64,000 bases of DNA, from assembly GCA_023212695.1 (NCBI GenBank), contig JALCCG010000087.1, forward strand, positions 1-64,000, read 5' to 3'. This stretch comes from Sporisorium sorghi. Lineage: Eukaryota; Basidiomycota; Ustilaginomycetes; Ustilaginales; Ustilaginaceae. The notes beneath the pieces were generated by a model that ran no database searches, was not told where the DNA came from, and saw nothing but the letters and a program-made list of their open reading frames with translations. Below, piece after piece: positions 1 through 7,112 of this stretch (position 1 is its first letter; each line of letters begins with the position of its first letter). The position numbers and the translations under genes were made by a program.

Positions 1-146
1 CGTTGAAACCCGTATAAGGTTTTCTCCCAATAATCACTGCCTTCTCTGGACTCTACCTTCAAATATTGTCCTTCCTTCGTCTCGGTGACTGATATCGGCA
101 CGGTTGTCCATTGACCCGAATCCCAAGATATTCGGCTACGTATCAT
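1..146 (-). CDS. DUF1349 family protein, N-terminal part (cut by window edge)
   Basis: Only the first 48 codons lie in the window. The ATG at 146-144 follows an AAGGAG ten bases upstream and about 40 bases after the stop of the preceding minus-strand gene, so the two could be co-transcribed. The readable peptide has DSGQWTTVP, then EGQYLKVESREGSDYWEKT and LYGFQ. This layout (a ligand-loop strand, then EGSDYW..T.YGF) is what I associate with the DUF1349 beta-sandwich family, sometimes called regulation of enolase protein 1, which is related to concanavalin-like lectin folds. No biochemical role can be given. The family call rests on a short stretch and is tentative. Confidence 0.5.
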   Translation of the reverse strand, partial: MIRSRISWDSGQWTTVPISVTETKEGQYLKVESREGSDYWEKTLYGFQ

Positions 147-189
147 TCCATCACGACTCCTTACCTCATCTAATGTTATTTCAGTATCT

Positions 190-666
190 TCACAAGCGGG
201 ATTCCTGAATGAACTGCTCCGCGCTATGCAGTAAAAGAATGCAGAAGGAACGGTTATGTCCGATGAAAAACGAAGACACATCGTAGCGGCTACGGGAAGG
301 CTCATAGGTTATGAGCGCTCGATGTTTCATGTTCCTCATAAGAAGGTTCGTGAACGACTCCGCAGGACCGCGGTCGGAAAAATACGTAAGATAGGCATAC
401 AGCGAATGGTCCACAGGTTCATCGAGGGGACTCACACCAGCGCAGGAGAACTCGGTGACCAGTCCTGCACGCTGCAGCCGGATCAATATCGGATGCAGCT
501 GCTCGTCAACCGGCGTTTTGCCGAATAGCCGCGTACGCTTGGGCAGCTTGCGCACCTTGGGTCTGTTAATCCAATCGTTTAACTCCCGCCTTCTCCGACG
601 CCACTGCTCGTCGGTATGTGTGCTCAGCAGCAGCTCGCCGCCAGCATCATGTCGTTCCTGATGCAT
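190..666 (-). CDS. Conserved hypothetical protein, 158 aa
   Basis: The ORF starts at an ATG eight bases after GGAGGG, a strong ribosome site, and has no signal peptide or membrane segment. The N-terminal third is basic (a run of five arginines, then RPKVRKLPKRTRLFGKTP). The middle carries a compact patch, EFSCAGVSPLDEPVDHSLYA, that looks like a conserved core. The tail is amphipathic without clear motifs. I do not recognise the family. The SCAG-type patch after a short helix is reminiscent of small TYW3-like or phage proteins with an SC-G motif, but that is only an impression. It sits downstream of rpmG, separated by a terminator hairpin, and upstream of the DUF1349 gene. Confidence 0.7.
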   Translation of the reverse strand: MHQERHDAGGELLLSTHTDEQWRRRRRELNDWINRPKVRKLPKRTRLFGKTPVDEQLHPILIRLQRAGLVTEFSCAGVSPLDEPVDHSLYAYLTYFSDRGPAESFTNLLMRNMKHRALITYEPSRSRYDVSSFFIGHNRSFCILLLHSAEQFIQESRL

Positions 667-740
667 ATCATCCCTCCTCTCTTCAATTTTGCAGGAACCT
701 GCTAATCTCAGTGTAGTCCCATTTCGTATGAAGTCAAATA

Positions 741-761
741 AGCCGGACCATGGGTCCGGCT
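741..761 (-). terminator. Intrinsic terminator after rpmG
   Basis: A perfect 9-bp stem (AGCCGGACC / GGTCCGGCT) with a 3-base loop sits about 20 bases past the rpmG stop. Read on the minus strand it is followed by TTATTTG, a weak U-tract. It separates rpmG from the hypothetical gene. Confidence 0.7.
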
Positions 762-779
762 CCTGGTGGTTCGTATGAA

Positions 780-929
780 CTAGCGTGTTTCCCGATGAAG
801 TGTTACTCGCTTCAAGCGCGGACTATATTTGCGCAACTCCATCCGCTCCGGGTGATTTCGTTTATTTTTTGTCGTTGTATAGTTGCGGTCACCGGTTTCC
901 GTGCATGCCAAAGTTACCGTCACTCTCAT
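780..929 (-). CDS. rpmG: 50S ribosomal protein L33, zinc-free (C-) paralog
   Basis: A 49-residue protein beginning [17 protein letters not shown] and ending TLHRETR, the full length and both ends of bacterial L33. In the zinc-binding (C+) form two CxxC pairs hold a zinc ribbon. Here only one cysteine remains (LACTETG) and the second pair is replaced (KYSPRLKR), so this is the zinc-independent form. In Bacillus such C- paralogs replace the zinc form during zinc starvation and are repressed by Zur. That fits the palindrome just upstream at 959-979. The gene is monocistronic, ending in a hairpin at 741-761. Identification from the sequence is firm; the zinc-sparing role is inferred from cysteine loss plus operator. 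Confidence 0.93.
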   Translation of the reverse strand: MRVTVTLACTETGDRNYTTTKNKRNHPERMELRKYSPRLKRVTLHRETR

Positions 930-958
930 ATTCAGCACCTCCTCATCTCACATTTTAT

Positions 959-979
959 TAATCGTAACGATTACGATTA
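959..979. promoter_or_regulatory. Zur-type operator upstream of rpmG
   Basis: A perfect 21-bp palindrome with 9-base arms TAATCGTAA and TTACGATTA around CGA. It matches the Bacillus Zur box core TCGTAA-N3-TTACGA. It lies 30 bases upstream of the rpmG start, where a repressor would block transcription. Fur and PerR boxes have a different core (TAATNATTA without flanking CG), so Zur is the best reading. Confidence 0.85.
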
Positions 980-1037
980 GTTAAACCATACTTTAATCCT
1001 GTTCTTATGCTTTGTCAAGAAGCAGGTCTGATTGCGC

Positions 1038-1502
1038 TTAGTCTTCGGTACCGGCTCCCGCCGCCTTGGCGGCTCTGGATAAACTCCACAGCAGGACGGT
1101 GATTAACAGAAACGCGGTTAGAGCCATAACAGGAATTGTAATAAAACCCAGCCAGGTAAAGTAATTTACGTTGCAGGGAGTGGGGCCGCAAGCTGCTAAA
1201 CCATGATTGCTAAACAACGAATAGAAGCGCTGATACGCGATGTGGTATACCGAGATGGCTCCTCCGATACAAGAGAGAGGAAGAACATACTTCATGATTC
1301 CCAAATCTTTCTTGTAATACGCAATGCCCAAGAGAATGGTTAGCGGGTACATAAAAATCCTCTGAAACCAACACAAGTCACATGGGATATATCCTTTGAT
1401 TTCGCTAAAATAAAGGCTTCCCAGAGTTGCTGCAATCGAAATGATCCATGCAGCCCCGAGTCGGAAATCTGGCTGGAATTTATAAGTCGTCAATGGGTTC
1501 AT
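1038..1502 (-). CDS. bdbC: Disulfide oxidoreductase, DsbB/BdbC family
   Basis: A 154-residue integral membrane protein with about four hydrophobic helices. It has the two cysteine pairs of the DsbB/BdbC family: CDLC at residues 41-44, at the outer edge of helix 1-2, and CGPTPC at 105-110 in the second outer loop. The family passes electrons from a secreted thiol oxidase (BdbD/DsbA) to quinone, forming disulfides in exported proteins. No bdbD gene is adjacent, so the partner must be encoded elsewhere. An AAGGAG lies only one base before the ATG, so the TTG at residue 4 could be the true start. Neighbours do not show a shared operon. Confidence 0.88.
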   Translation of the reverse strand: MNPLTTYKFQPDFRLGAAWIISIAATLGSLYFSEIKGYIPCDLCWFQRIFMYPLTILLGIAYYKKDLGIMKYVLPLSCIGGAISVYHIAYQRFYSLFSNHGLAACGPTPCNVNYFTWLGFITIPVMALTAFLLITVLLWSLSRAAKAAGAGTED

Positions 1503-1799
1503 TCTCCTTATTCATCTCATATTTATGCTGCTCTGTATCATCATAGTGCACATGCTGTCCCCGAAGAATGACCCTTACGGGCTATATTCGCTCGTTCTCT
1601 GGACGATAATACGAATGATCATCGGCACAAATGTTTATCATGCTTACCCCATCCAATTCACGGTCTGAAGGCACCATCCATGTTCAACAGATTGATAGAG
1701 ATTTGTCATCATAATGATAAAATTATGAAAACCCTTTATTTGTGCATAGTGATATGATCAAGATTACAGACAGGAACAACCTGAATATGTCATGAGAGG
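1503..1799. other. Gene-free interval between bdbC and the MocR regulator
   Basis: No convincing small gene. It contains an AT-rich section near 1700-1765 with an 11-bp palindrome ATCATAATGAT (1708-1718) and probable promoter sequence for the plus-strand regulator. The palindrome resembles half of a Fur-family box but matches poorly. No terminator was seen. Confidence 0.4.
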
Positions 1800-1808
1800 A
1801 TGAGGAAA

Positions 1809-3245
1809 GTGTGGAAGCCGGATCGTAACAGCACACAACCTCTATATCAGCAAATTGCTGATGATCTGGAGCAAAGAATATCTTACGGTGAGTTTCCGCC
1901 AGGGAGTTTACTTCCATCCGAACGCAAACTCGCCGAGCAATTGGGAGTTAATCGAAGCACCGTGGTTCTGGCTTACTCGGAGCTTCGGGCGCTTGGTATC
2001 ATAGAGAGCCGTTCCGGGAGCGGAACTCGGGTCAGCAGCTCCAAGTGGGGAGCTACACCCAAGCATACGCCGAACTGGCACCGTTACGCGGAGGGAGGAA
2101 ACTTCCTGCCTAACCTGCCTTTTCTCCGTCGCATTCGGGAAGCATTGGCTTATGATCCCTCCCTGATTGATTTTGCGAGCGGAGAGCTTGCCGGCGATTT
2201 GGCGCCGAACGAAGAAATGAATACGATATTGAGTCAGAAACCGGATACTCCCTACCTGGGTTATGACAATCCGCAAGGATATGGTCCACTACGACAGGCA
2301 TTGGTAACCTATCTCAAACAATATCGGGGGATTCATACCACCGAATCGTCCATATTAATCACGTCAGGCTCCCAGCAATCGCTGTACCTCATTACGCAGT
2401 GCTTGCTTTCGCCTGGTGACGCAGTGGCTATTGAAGACCCGTCATATTGCTATTCACTGCCTATGTTTCAATCTGCCGGTCTTCGATTGTTCAGACTGCC
2501 TGTTGATGAACGAGGGGTACAGCCAGAGGACATACGCTCCCTGTACAAGAAACACCGGATCAAGATGATTTTTATTAATCCGAATTTTCAGAATCCGACA
2601 GGCACCGTCTTGGCTGAAGAGAGAAGAGCCCAACTGCTTGATGTTGCAAGTGAGCTTGGGCTTCCTATCGTGGAGGATGACCCCTTCAGTTTGACGGCCT
2701 ACCAGTGTTCGCCCCCTGCACCGCTGAAGTCCGTGGATTCAATCGGGTCGGTGCTGTACATTGGATCTCTATCAAAAATCGCAGCGTCCGGCCTCCGCGT
2801 AGGCTGGATGGTCGCCCCGAATTCTGTCGTTGAACGGCTCGCGGACGCCAGACAGCAGATGGATTTCGGGCTGAGCGTGGTTCCCCAAAGCCTCGCTGGA
2901 CAGTTTCTCAGCTCCTCCTATTTTGCGCCTCATCTGGACAAGCTGAGAGCTAGCTTACTGTACAAGCGTGACTTACTGATGGAGTCCCTTCGGAAAGAGC
3001 TGAACGGTCTCGTTCAGTTCCATGTGCCTGAGGGCGGTTTGCATCTCTGGTGCAAAATCATGCCGGAAGTGAATGATAGCAAGCTGCTGGAAGCTTCCAT
3101 TCAAAAGGGCGTTATTTTTGCGCCGGGAAGCGTATACGGTTCAGCATCCGGTTACGTTAGATTCACTTATGCCCGTGCCAGGGCTGAGGATATCCCGTCC
3201 GGCATCTCGAGGTTTGCTCAAGCTCTGCACGCCACGATTCAATAG
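1809..3245 (+). CDS. MocR/PdxR-type transcriptional regulator (GntR HTH fused to aminotransferase fold)
   Basis: 478 residues. An N-terminal GntR winged helix (about 1-75: PLYQQIADDLEQRI, LPSERKLAEQLGVNRSTVV, GSGTRVSS) is followed by a linker and a fold-type I aminotransferase-like domain (about 120-470). That domain holds the PLP-binding segment SGSQQSLYLI, the NPNFQNPTG loop and the Schiff-base lysine in GSLSKIAASGLRVGW. Such proteins use PLP, or an amino compound bound to it, as effector and control nearby genes. No pdxST or obvious aminotransferase target is next door, so the regulon is unknown. I chose GTG at 1809, nine bases after GAGAGG; the ATG at 1800 abuts that site directly. Confidence 0.85.
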   Translation: MWKPDRNSTQPLYQQIADDLEQRISYGEFPPGSLLPSERKLAEQLGVNRSTVVLAYSELRALGIIESRSGSGTRVSSSKWGATPKHTPNWHRYAEGGNFLPNLPFLRRIREALAYDPSLIDFASGELAGDLAPNEEMNTILSQKPDTPYLGYDNPQGYGPLRQALVTYLKQYRGIHTTESSILITSGSQQSLYLITQCLLSPGDAVAIEDPSYCYSLPMFQSAGLRLFRLPVDERGVQPEDIRSLYKKHRIKMIFINPNFQNPTGTVLAEERRAQLLDVASELGLPIVEDDPFSLTAYQCSPPAPLKSVDSIGSVLYIGSLSKIAASGLRVGWMVAPNSVVERLADARQQMDFGLSVVPQSLAGQFLSSSYFAPHLDKLRASLLYKRDLLMESLRKELNGLVQFHVPEGGLHLWCKIMPEVNDSKLLEASIQKGVIFAPGSVYGSASGYVRFTYARARAEDIPSGISRFAQALHATIQ

Positions 3246-3282
3246 GGCAGACGTTAACGGATCTTCTCCTCCCTGGAATAAA

Positions 3283-3317
3283 GAACAAGGTTAGCTTACC
3301 AGAAGCTAACCTTGTTC
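3283..3317. terminator. Bidirectional terminator between convergent genes
   Basis: A 15-bp perfect stem (GAACAAGGTTAGCTT and its complement) with a 5-base loop, placed between the MocR gene (plus) and the thioredoxin-like gene (minus). Flanking U-tracts are weak in both directions. Confidence 0.75.
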
Positions 3318-3339
3318 TCGTGTCCTAACACACTTGTTC

Positions 3340-3861
3340 CTATTGAATCCTGCTCATCAATTCCTTGACGAACGCAAGACTCGGCAGCTCGCCGGTGACT
3401 CGATCAACCATTTTACCCTGGTCATCAATCAAGACGGTTACCGGAAGACCGCTGATGCCGTATTGGCCTTTGATTGTATTGTGCTGATCCAGCACAATCG
3501 GCATCTCCAAATGATGCTTCGAAGCGAATGCCTCCGCTTTCTCTCGGCTTTCTCCTATATTGACAGCGATAATCTGAGTGCCGGATTCCTGCGCGTACGC
3601 TTCGTTCAGGATCGGCATTTCATTAACGCAGGGACCGCACCAAGACGCCCAGAAATTTAACAGCACGGGCTGCCCTCTGTAATCGGAGAGCCTGACGGGC
3701 TCGTCCTGAAGATTCACCGCCTCAAAGTCGGGAGCCGTTTGGCCAATCTCAGCGGTTTCCTGATCCCCCAGCAGGGCATGTACGAGAGCGTATATTCCGG
3801 CTGCCGTTACAAGCGCAAGAATCAGCCATCGGATCCATGATGAATGAGCTAATCGGTTCAT
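3340..3861 (-). CDS. ResA/TlpA-like membrane-anchored thiol-disulfide oxidoreductase
   Basis: 173 residues: an N-terminal membrane anchor (about 8-30) and an extracytoplasmic thioredoxin domain of the AhpC/TSA-ResA type. The active site is WASWCGPC, with cysteines at 75 and 78, followed by NEMP; the cis-proline region is ISGLPVTVLID. ResA proteins keep the CxxCH cysteines of apocytochrome c reduced for heme attachment. This one is the last gene of the oxidase cluster, about 25 bases past the SCO gene, so it could serve the cytochrome c encoded two genes upstream or the SCO cysteines. The start follows GAGGTGG with good spacing. The ResA label is by similarity; the substrate is inferred. Confidence 0.87.
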   Translation of the reverse strand: MNRLAHSSWIRWLILALVTAAGIYALVHALLGDQETAEIGQTAPDFEAVNLQDEPVRLSDYRGQPVLLNFWASWCGPCVNEMPILNEAYAQESGTQIIAVNIGESREKAEAFASKHHLEMPIVLDQHNTIKGQYGISGLPVTVLIDDQGKMVDRVTGELPSLAFVKELMSRIQ

Positions 3862-3887
3862 TTCATTCCACCTCGCTTAGACCGCCC

Positions 3888-4463
3888 CTACTTCAGCAGC
3901 GATTTAACGTCCTTCAGGATTTTGTCATAAGGCGGGTCCATGTTGCCATCATATTTCGCGACAACCGTGCCCGATTGGTCTATCAGGTAGAAGGACGTGC
4001 CATGAATGACCTGATCTGCTGCTGTATCCATGGCAATAGGTGCTTTAAAGGATTGCAGCACAAACGATTTAATATCGTCAAACGTATATCCCGTGAGCGC
4101 ATGCCAGTTCGTGAAGTTAGCATCAAATTTGCCCAGGTAACTCTTGAGTGCCGCAGGTTCATCCCGTTCCGGGTCTACCGAAAAGGATACCAGCGTGGCT
4201 TCGAGCCCCGCATCACTCAACCGCTGCTGCAGCTCTGCCATATTGGCAGTCATGGTTGGACACACCGTAATGCAGCGTGTGAATACAAAGTCCGCGATCC
4301 ACACCTTCCCTTTCAGATCAGCTAAAGAGACCTCCTCTTCATCCTGATTGATGTATTCAAATGGCTGGACCGGAATGCTCAGCTGACTCGGCTTGGAATT
4401 GCCGCATGCGGCTGCCACCAGCGTCACCAGCATGAGCACGCCTATGAGCATGATCTTTTTCAT
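3888..4463 (-). CDS. SCO1/SenC family copper/redox lipoprotein
   Basis: 191 residues with a lipoprotein signal ending in VAAAC (Cys20) and a thioredoxin-like SCO domain. The copper motif CITVC (Cys64, Cys68) and the distal histidine in VIHGTSFYL (His154) are both present. SCO proteins carry copper to, or reduce, the CuA site of cytochrome c oxidases. The oxidase in this cluster is a quinol oxidase whose subunit II lacks CuA, so a role at CuB or as a thiol reductase is more likely here. The ATG at 4463 overlaps the upstream cytochrome c stop (ATGA) and follows GGAGGGGG, so it is preferred over an ATG 13 codons upstream. Confidence 0.9.
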   Translation of the reverse strand: MKKIMLIGVLMLVTLVAAACGNSKPSQLSIPVQPFEYINQDEEEVSLADLKGKVWIADFVFTRCITVCPTMTANMAELQQRLSDAGLEATLVSFSVDPERDEPAALKSYLGKFDANFTNWHALTGYTFDDIKSFVLQSFKAPIAMDTAADQVIHGTSFYLIDQSGTVVAKYDGNMDPPYDKILKDVKSLLK

Positions 4464-4819
4464 GTATCCCCCTCCTGCTCCTCGTTCATGTTCGCAAGCC
4501 ACGCCGCTATGGATTGGATCTCGCTCTCCTCTAGAATCTTCCTGTAGGAAGGCATGCCTCTATAGCCATCCGTTACAATGTCGCGTATTTCATCCTCCGA
4601 GAGCCTCGTTCCGACATCTTTAAGACTAGGACCTACCCTTCCGCCTAAATCGATAGCATGGCATGAGAGGCACTGACTCTTGTAGAGGGCAACCGCCTTT
4701 TCTTCCTCCGGTGTAACAATACTGGCGCGAAGCGCAGAGTCGTCCTCGGTTCTTTCACTGCAAGCAGACAACACCAGCATCGCCAGCATAATAAGCATCA
4801 ACCTGTATTTTCGGGTCAT
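4460..4819 (-). CDS. Lipoprotein class I cytochrome c (c551-like)
   Basis: 119 residues: a lipobox LVLSAC (Cys20) followed by a small cytochrome c domain with CLSCH (Cys50, Cys53, His54), GPSLKDVG and the axial methionine in YRGMPSY (Met89). It would be tethered outside the membrane as a one-heme electron carrier, like CccB-type cytochromes of Bacillus. Lying between a FixH-like gene and a SCO gene, in a quinol oxidase operon that does not itself need cytochrome c, is unusual. The start ATG is placed eight bases after GGGGTGG; the GTG four codons upstream overlaps that site. The 3' end overlaps the SCO gene by four bases. Confidence 0.9.
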   Translation of the reverse strand: MTRKYRLMLIMLAMLVLSACSERTEDDSALRASIVTPEEEKAVALYKSQCLSCHAIDLGGRVGPSLKDVGTRLSEDEIRDIVTDGYRGMPSYRKILEESEIQSIAAWLANMNEEQEGDT

Positions 4820-4861
4820 TGTATCCGCCACCCCTTCTTACCCGATCACTGCTACCTCAGT

Positions 4862-5263
4862 TCACTTCTCCACATGATCTCCTACAGCAATCTCTTTTTT
4901 TGGCATCACATGCATGCCTCTTGCGGTCACATGCGCAGTCACTTCATAGGTCCCTTCGACCTCAAAAGCCTTCTCTATTCGGTACCTTCCGTCTTCTTCA
5001 TGTTTAGCTTCTATCCGTTGGAACTCATCCTGATCGGCCAGCCGGAACTCGAATTCCACCTCTTGGGCATCTTCAACAAGCGACTCGCCTTGTGTCACTC
5101 GCGCTTCAAAAGGGACGGTCTCCGAGGTCTTTACCGGACCCGTCGGCAGAATCAGATCGACCCGGATCAATTCTTCAACCTCTGCATCGGACGCAGGAGC
5201 CGAAGAACACGATACTAATAGCAGCACGCACAATATAAGAACAATCAACCCCGATTTCTTCAT
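4862..5263 (-). CDS. FixH/YtkA-like lipoprotein
   Basis: 133 residues with a lipoprotein signal (LLLVSC, Cys19) and a single beta-sandwich domain: VDLILPTGPVKTSETVPFEARV, then FRLADQDEF and DGRYRIEKAFEVEGTYEVTAHVTARGMHVMP. This pattern matches the YtkA-like/FixH family, Ig-like extracellular domains found with copper and oxidase assembly genes. The HVTARGMHVMP tail contains the His/Met residues expected of a metal-handling surface. Two ATGs in tandem follow GGGGTGAA; the second has better spacing. Its place between ctaB and the cytochrome c/SCO pair supports a part in oxidase maturation, which is inference. Confidence 0.8.
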   Translation of the reverse strand: MKKSGLIVLILCVLLLVSCSSAPASDAEVEELIRVDLILPTGPVKTSETVPFEARVTQGESLVEDAQEVEFEFRLADQDEFQRIEAKHEEDGRYRIEKAFEVEGTYEVTAHVTARGMHVMPKKEIAVGDHVEK

Positions 5264-5291
5264 CATTTCACCCCATTATGCATGCCTATCA

Positions 5292-6164
5292 TTAAAGCGC
5301 AGGCGTATCCAGAATCATAACAATGAACACGATCATCAAATAATTTACGGAAATCATGAAATTGGTTTTAGCCCAGCGTTCATCCTCCGAAACGGTTATT
5401 CCATGCAGCGTATGCAAGAGCCATATCACACCACCAATCACAGACACCGTCAGAAATACGGGACCGGAGAAGCCGTAAACGTACAGCAAAATGACGGTTG
5501 GGAGCAGCAGCGTTACATAGGGAATCATCTGCACTTTGGTACGCCTAACTCCCTTACGGACAGGCAGCAATGGAAACCCTGCCGCTCTGTACTCCTCCAC
5601 CCGCCGGATGGCCAGCGACCAGAAATGCGCGGGCTGCCACAGGAACAGCAAGCAGAATAACAGAACAGCTCCGGTATCCACGGTTCCCGTGCCGGCACAG
5701 TATCCGATAACCGGCGGAACCGCTCCCGATACCCCGCCTACAGCGGTGCTCCAGGTTGAATTTCGTTTCAGCCACATCGTATAGATGACAATGTAAAAGA
5801 ACATCCCCAGCAATCCAAGCCACCCGGCAACCTTGTTCACGTTCAGGAACAAAATGACTTCTCCTGAGATACCAAGAGCCACAGCACACCAAACAGCATG
5901 GGTTAACTTTATTCGTCCCGTCGCTAGCGGCCTATTGCAGGTTCGGGCCATTTTGCGATCCAGCTTGTAATCCCAAACGTTATTAAAGATGCAAGAAGAT
6001 GCCATCGTAAGTGTTGTTCCAAGCAGCATCCAGCACAACAGGCCAAAGTCCACCACCCATTTGGAGGCTAGCCAGTAGCCTCCAAATGCAGCAACCAGAT
6101 TAAGCTGAATAATGCGCGGCTTTATAAGCTGCATCCAATCCCCCAGTAAGGTGGCATTCTTCAT
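5292..6164 (-). CDS. ctaB: Heme O synthase (protoheme IX farnesyltransferase)
   Basis: 290 residues, nine or so membrane helices of the UbiA prenyltransferase superfamily. The first Asp-rich prenyl-diphosphate motif is NNVWDYKLDRKMARTCNRPL near residues 64-83, as in CyoE/CtaB. The enzyme adds farnesyl to heme b, giving heme O; CtaA (upstream in this cluster) then makes heme A. The start ATG overlaps the qoxD stop in ATGA, so it is translated from the oxidase message. The gene order oxidase then ctaB is common. Identification is firm. Confidence 0.95.
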   Translation of the reverse strand: MKNATLLGDWMQLIKPRIIQLNLVAAFGGYWLASKWVVDFGLLCWMLLGTTLTMASSCIFNNVWDYKLDRKMARTCNRPLATGRIKLTHAVWCAVALGISGEVILFLNVNKVAGWLGLLGMFFYIVIYTMWLKRNSTWSTAVGGVSGAVPPVIGYCAGTGTVDTGAVLLFCLLFLWQPAHFWSLAIRRVEEYRAAGFPLLPVRKGVRRTKVQMIPYVTLLLPTVILLYVYGFSGPVFLTVSVIGGVIWLLHTLHGITVSEDERWAKTNFMISVNYLMIVFIVMILDTPAL

Positions 6165-6484
6165 ACAGCTACCATGTTATACAGCATGATCCACATGGAC
6201 CCCGCTACGATAACCAGCAGGATAACCAGACCCAGCACCAGCGATATCAGATTGTAGCGCGGCTTGTTCTCCTCACGCAAATGCATGAAGAATAAGAGCT
6301 GAACCATAAGCTGCAGCACCGCGGCAGTCATCAGCACGACCGAGTTCCAGGTTCCTTCCAGCCAATCATTCATCACAACGGTGATGGGAATCAGGGTCAG
6401 AATGATTGAGCAGAAGAAGCCGATGGTATACGATTTGAAAGAACCGTGACCCTCCGGGGTTTGATGCGAATTCGATGGAACCAT
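6161..6484 (-). CDS. qoxD: Quinol oxidase subunit IV
   Basis: 107 residues with three membrane helices (about 20-42, 47-70 and 80-103), the size and topology of CyoD/QoxD. The segment LMVQLLFFMHLREE near the middle is characteristic of subunit IV. It helps assemble or stabilise the CuB centre of subunit I in related oxidases. It lies two bases after qoxC and overlaps ctaB by four bases. Confidence 0.93.
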   Translation of the reverse strand: MVPSNSHQTPEGHGSFKSYTIGFFCSIILTLIPITVVMNDWLEGTWNSVVLMTAAVLQLMVQLLFFMHLREENKPRYNLISLVLGLVILLVIVAGSMWIMLYNMVAV

Positions 6485-6485
6485 A

Positions 6486-7112
6486 TTAACTCACCCCCAT
6501 TAAGTACACGACCGTAAATACAAAGATCCACACCACATCAAGGAAATGCCAGAACAGACTAATCACATTCACCTTCCGTTTGGTTACCGGGGTGATTCCC
6601 CGCTTGGCCAGCTGAATGATCAGGGCGATCATCCAGACCAGTCCAAACAGTACGTGCAGTCCATGCGTACCCACCAGGGTGAAAAAGGCGGATAAAAATG
6701 CGCTGGTTCCTATCGTCGCGCCTTCGTGTACCAGATGATTGAATTCGGCAATTTCCATCCCGATAAATATGGCGCCCAGTCCAGCTGTAACCGCCAGCCA
6801 GGATATGAGACCCTTAACGTTGTGCTTGTGCATGGACAGCAGCGCAAGACCGCAGGTATAACTGCTGGCAAGCAAGATAAACGTGCTTGTTATAATTCCG
6901 CCCATTTGAAACAGGTCTGCAGGTCCCGGACCTCCGTCCGTATTTTGCTGCAGCACGATATAGGTGGCAAAAAGCGTTCCGAATATAATGACATCGGTCA
7001 TCAGGTAAATCCAGAAGCCGAACGTTCGCACTTCCTCCATATCCGGATGACCATGATGTTCATCATGCGCGTGAGCTTGCAATATTTGTTCTGATGTTTG
7101 GGACTCAGCCAT
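6486..7112 (-). CDS. qoxC: Quinol oxidase subunit III
   Basis: 208 residues. A His-rich hydrophilic N-terminus (AHAHDEHHGHPDMEEVRTFGFWIYLMTD) leads into five membrane helices with the COX3-family features ITSTFILLASSYTCGLAL, GTHGLHVLFG and SLFWHFLDVVWIFVF. Five helices rather than seven is the quinol oxidase/bacterial pattern. The ATG shares its A with the qoxB stop (TAATG), which implies translational coupling. Confidence 0.95.
   Translation of the reverse strand: MAESQTSEQILQAHAHDEHHGHPDMEEVRTFGFWIYLMTDVIIFGTLFATYIVLQQNTDGGPGPADLFQMGGIITSTFILLASSYTCGLALLSMHKHNVKGLISWLAVTAGLGAIFIGMEIAEFNHLVHEGATIGTSAFLSAFFTLVGTHGLHVLFGLVWMIALIIQLAKRGITPVTKRKVNVISLFWHFLDVVWIFVFTVVYLMGVS

Noticed and set aside
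750..980. 76-codon plus-strand frame
   Set aside because: Antisense to rpmG, whose 49 residues are certain.
1706..1720. Fur-like palindrome upstream of the MocR gene
   Set aside because: Only about 11 of 15 positions fit the Fur/PerR consensus, and no iron-related gene follows.
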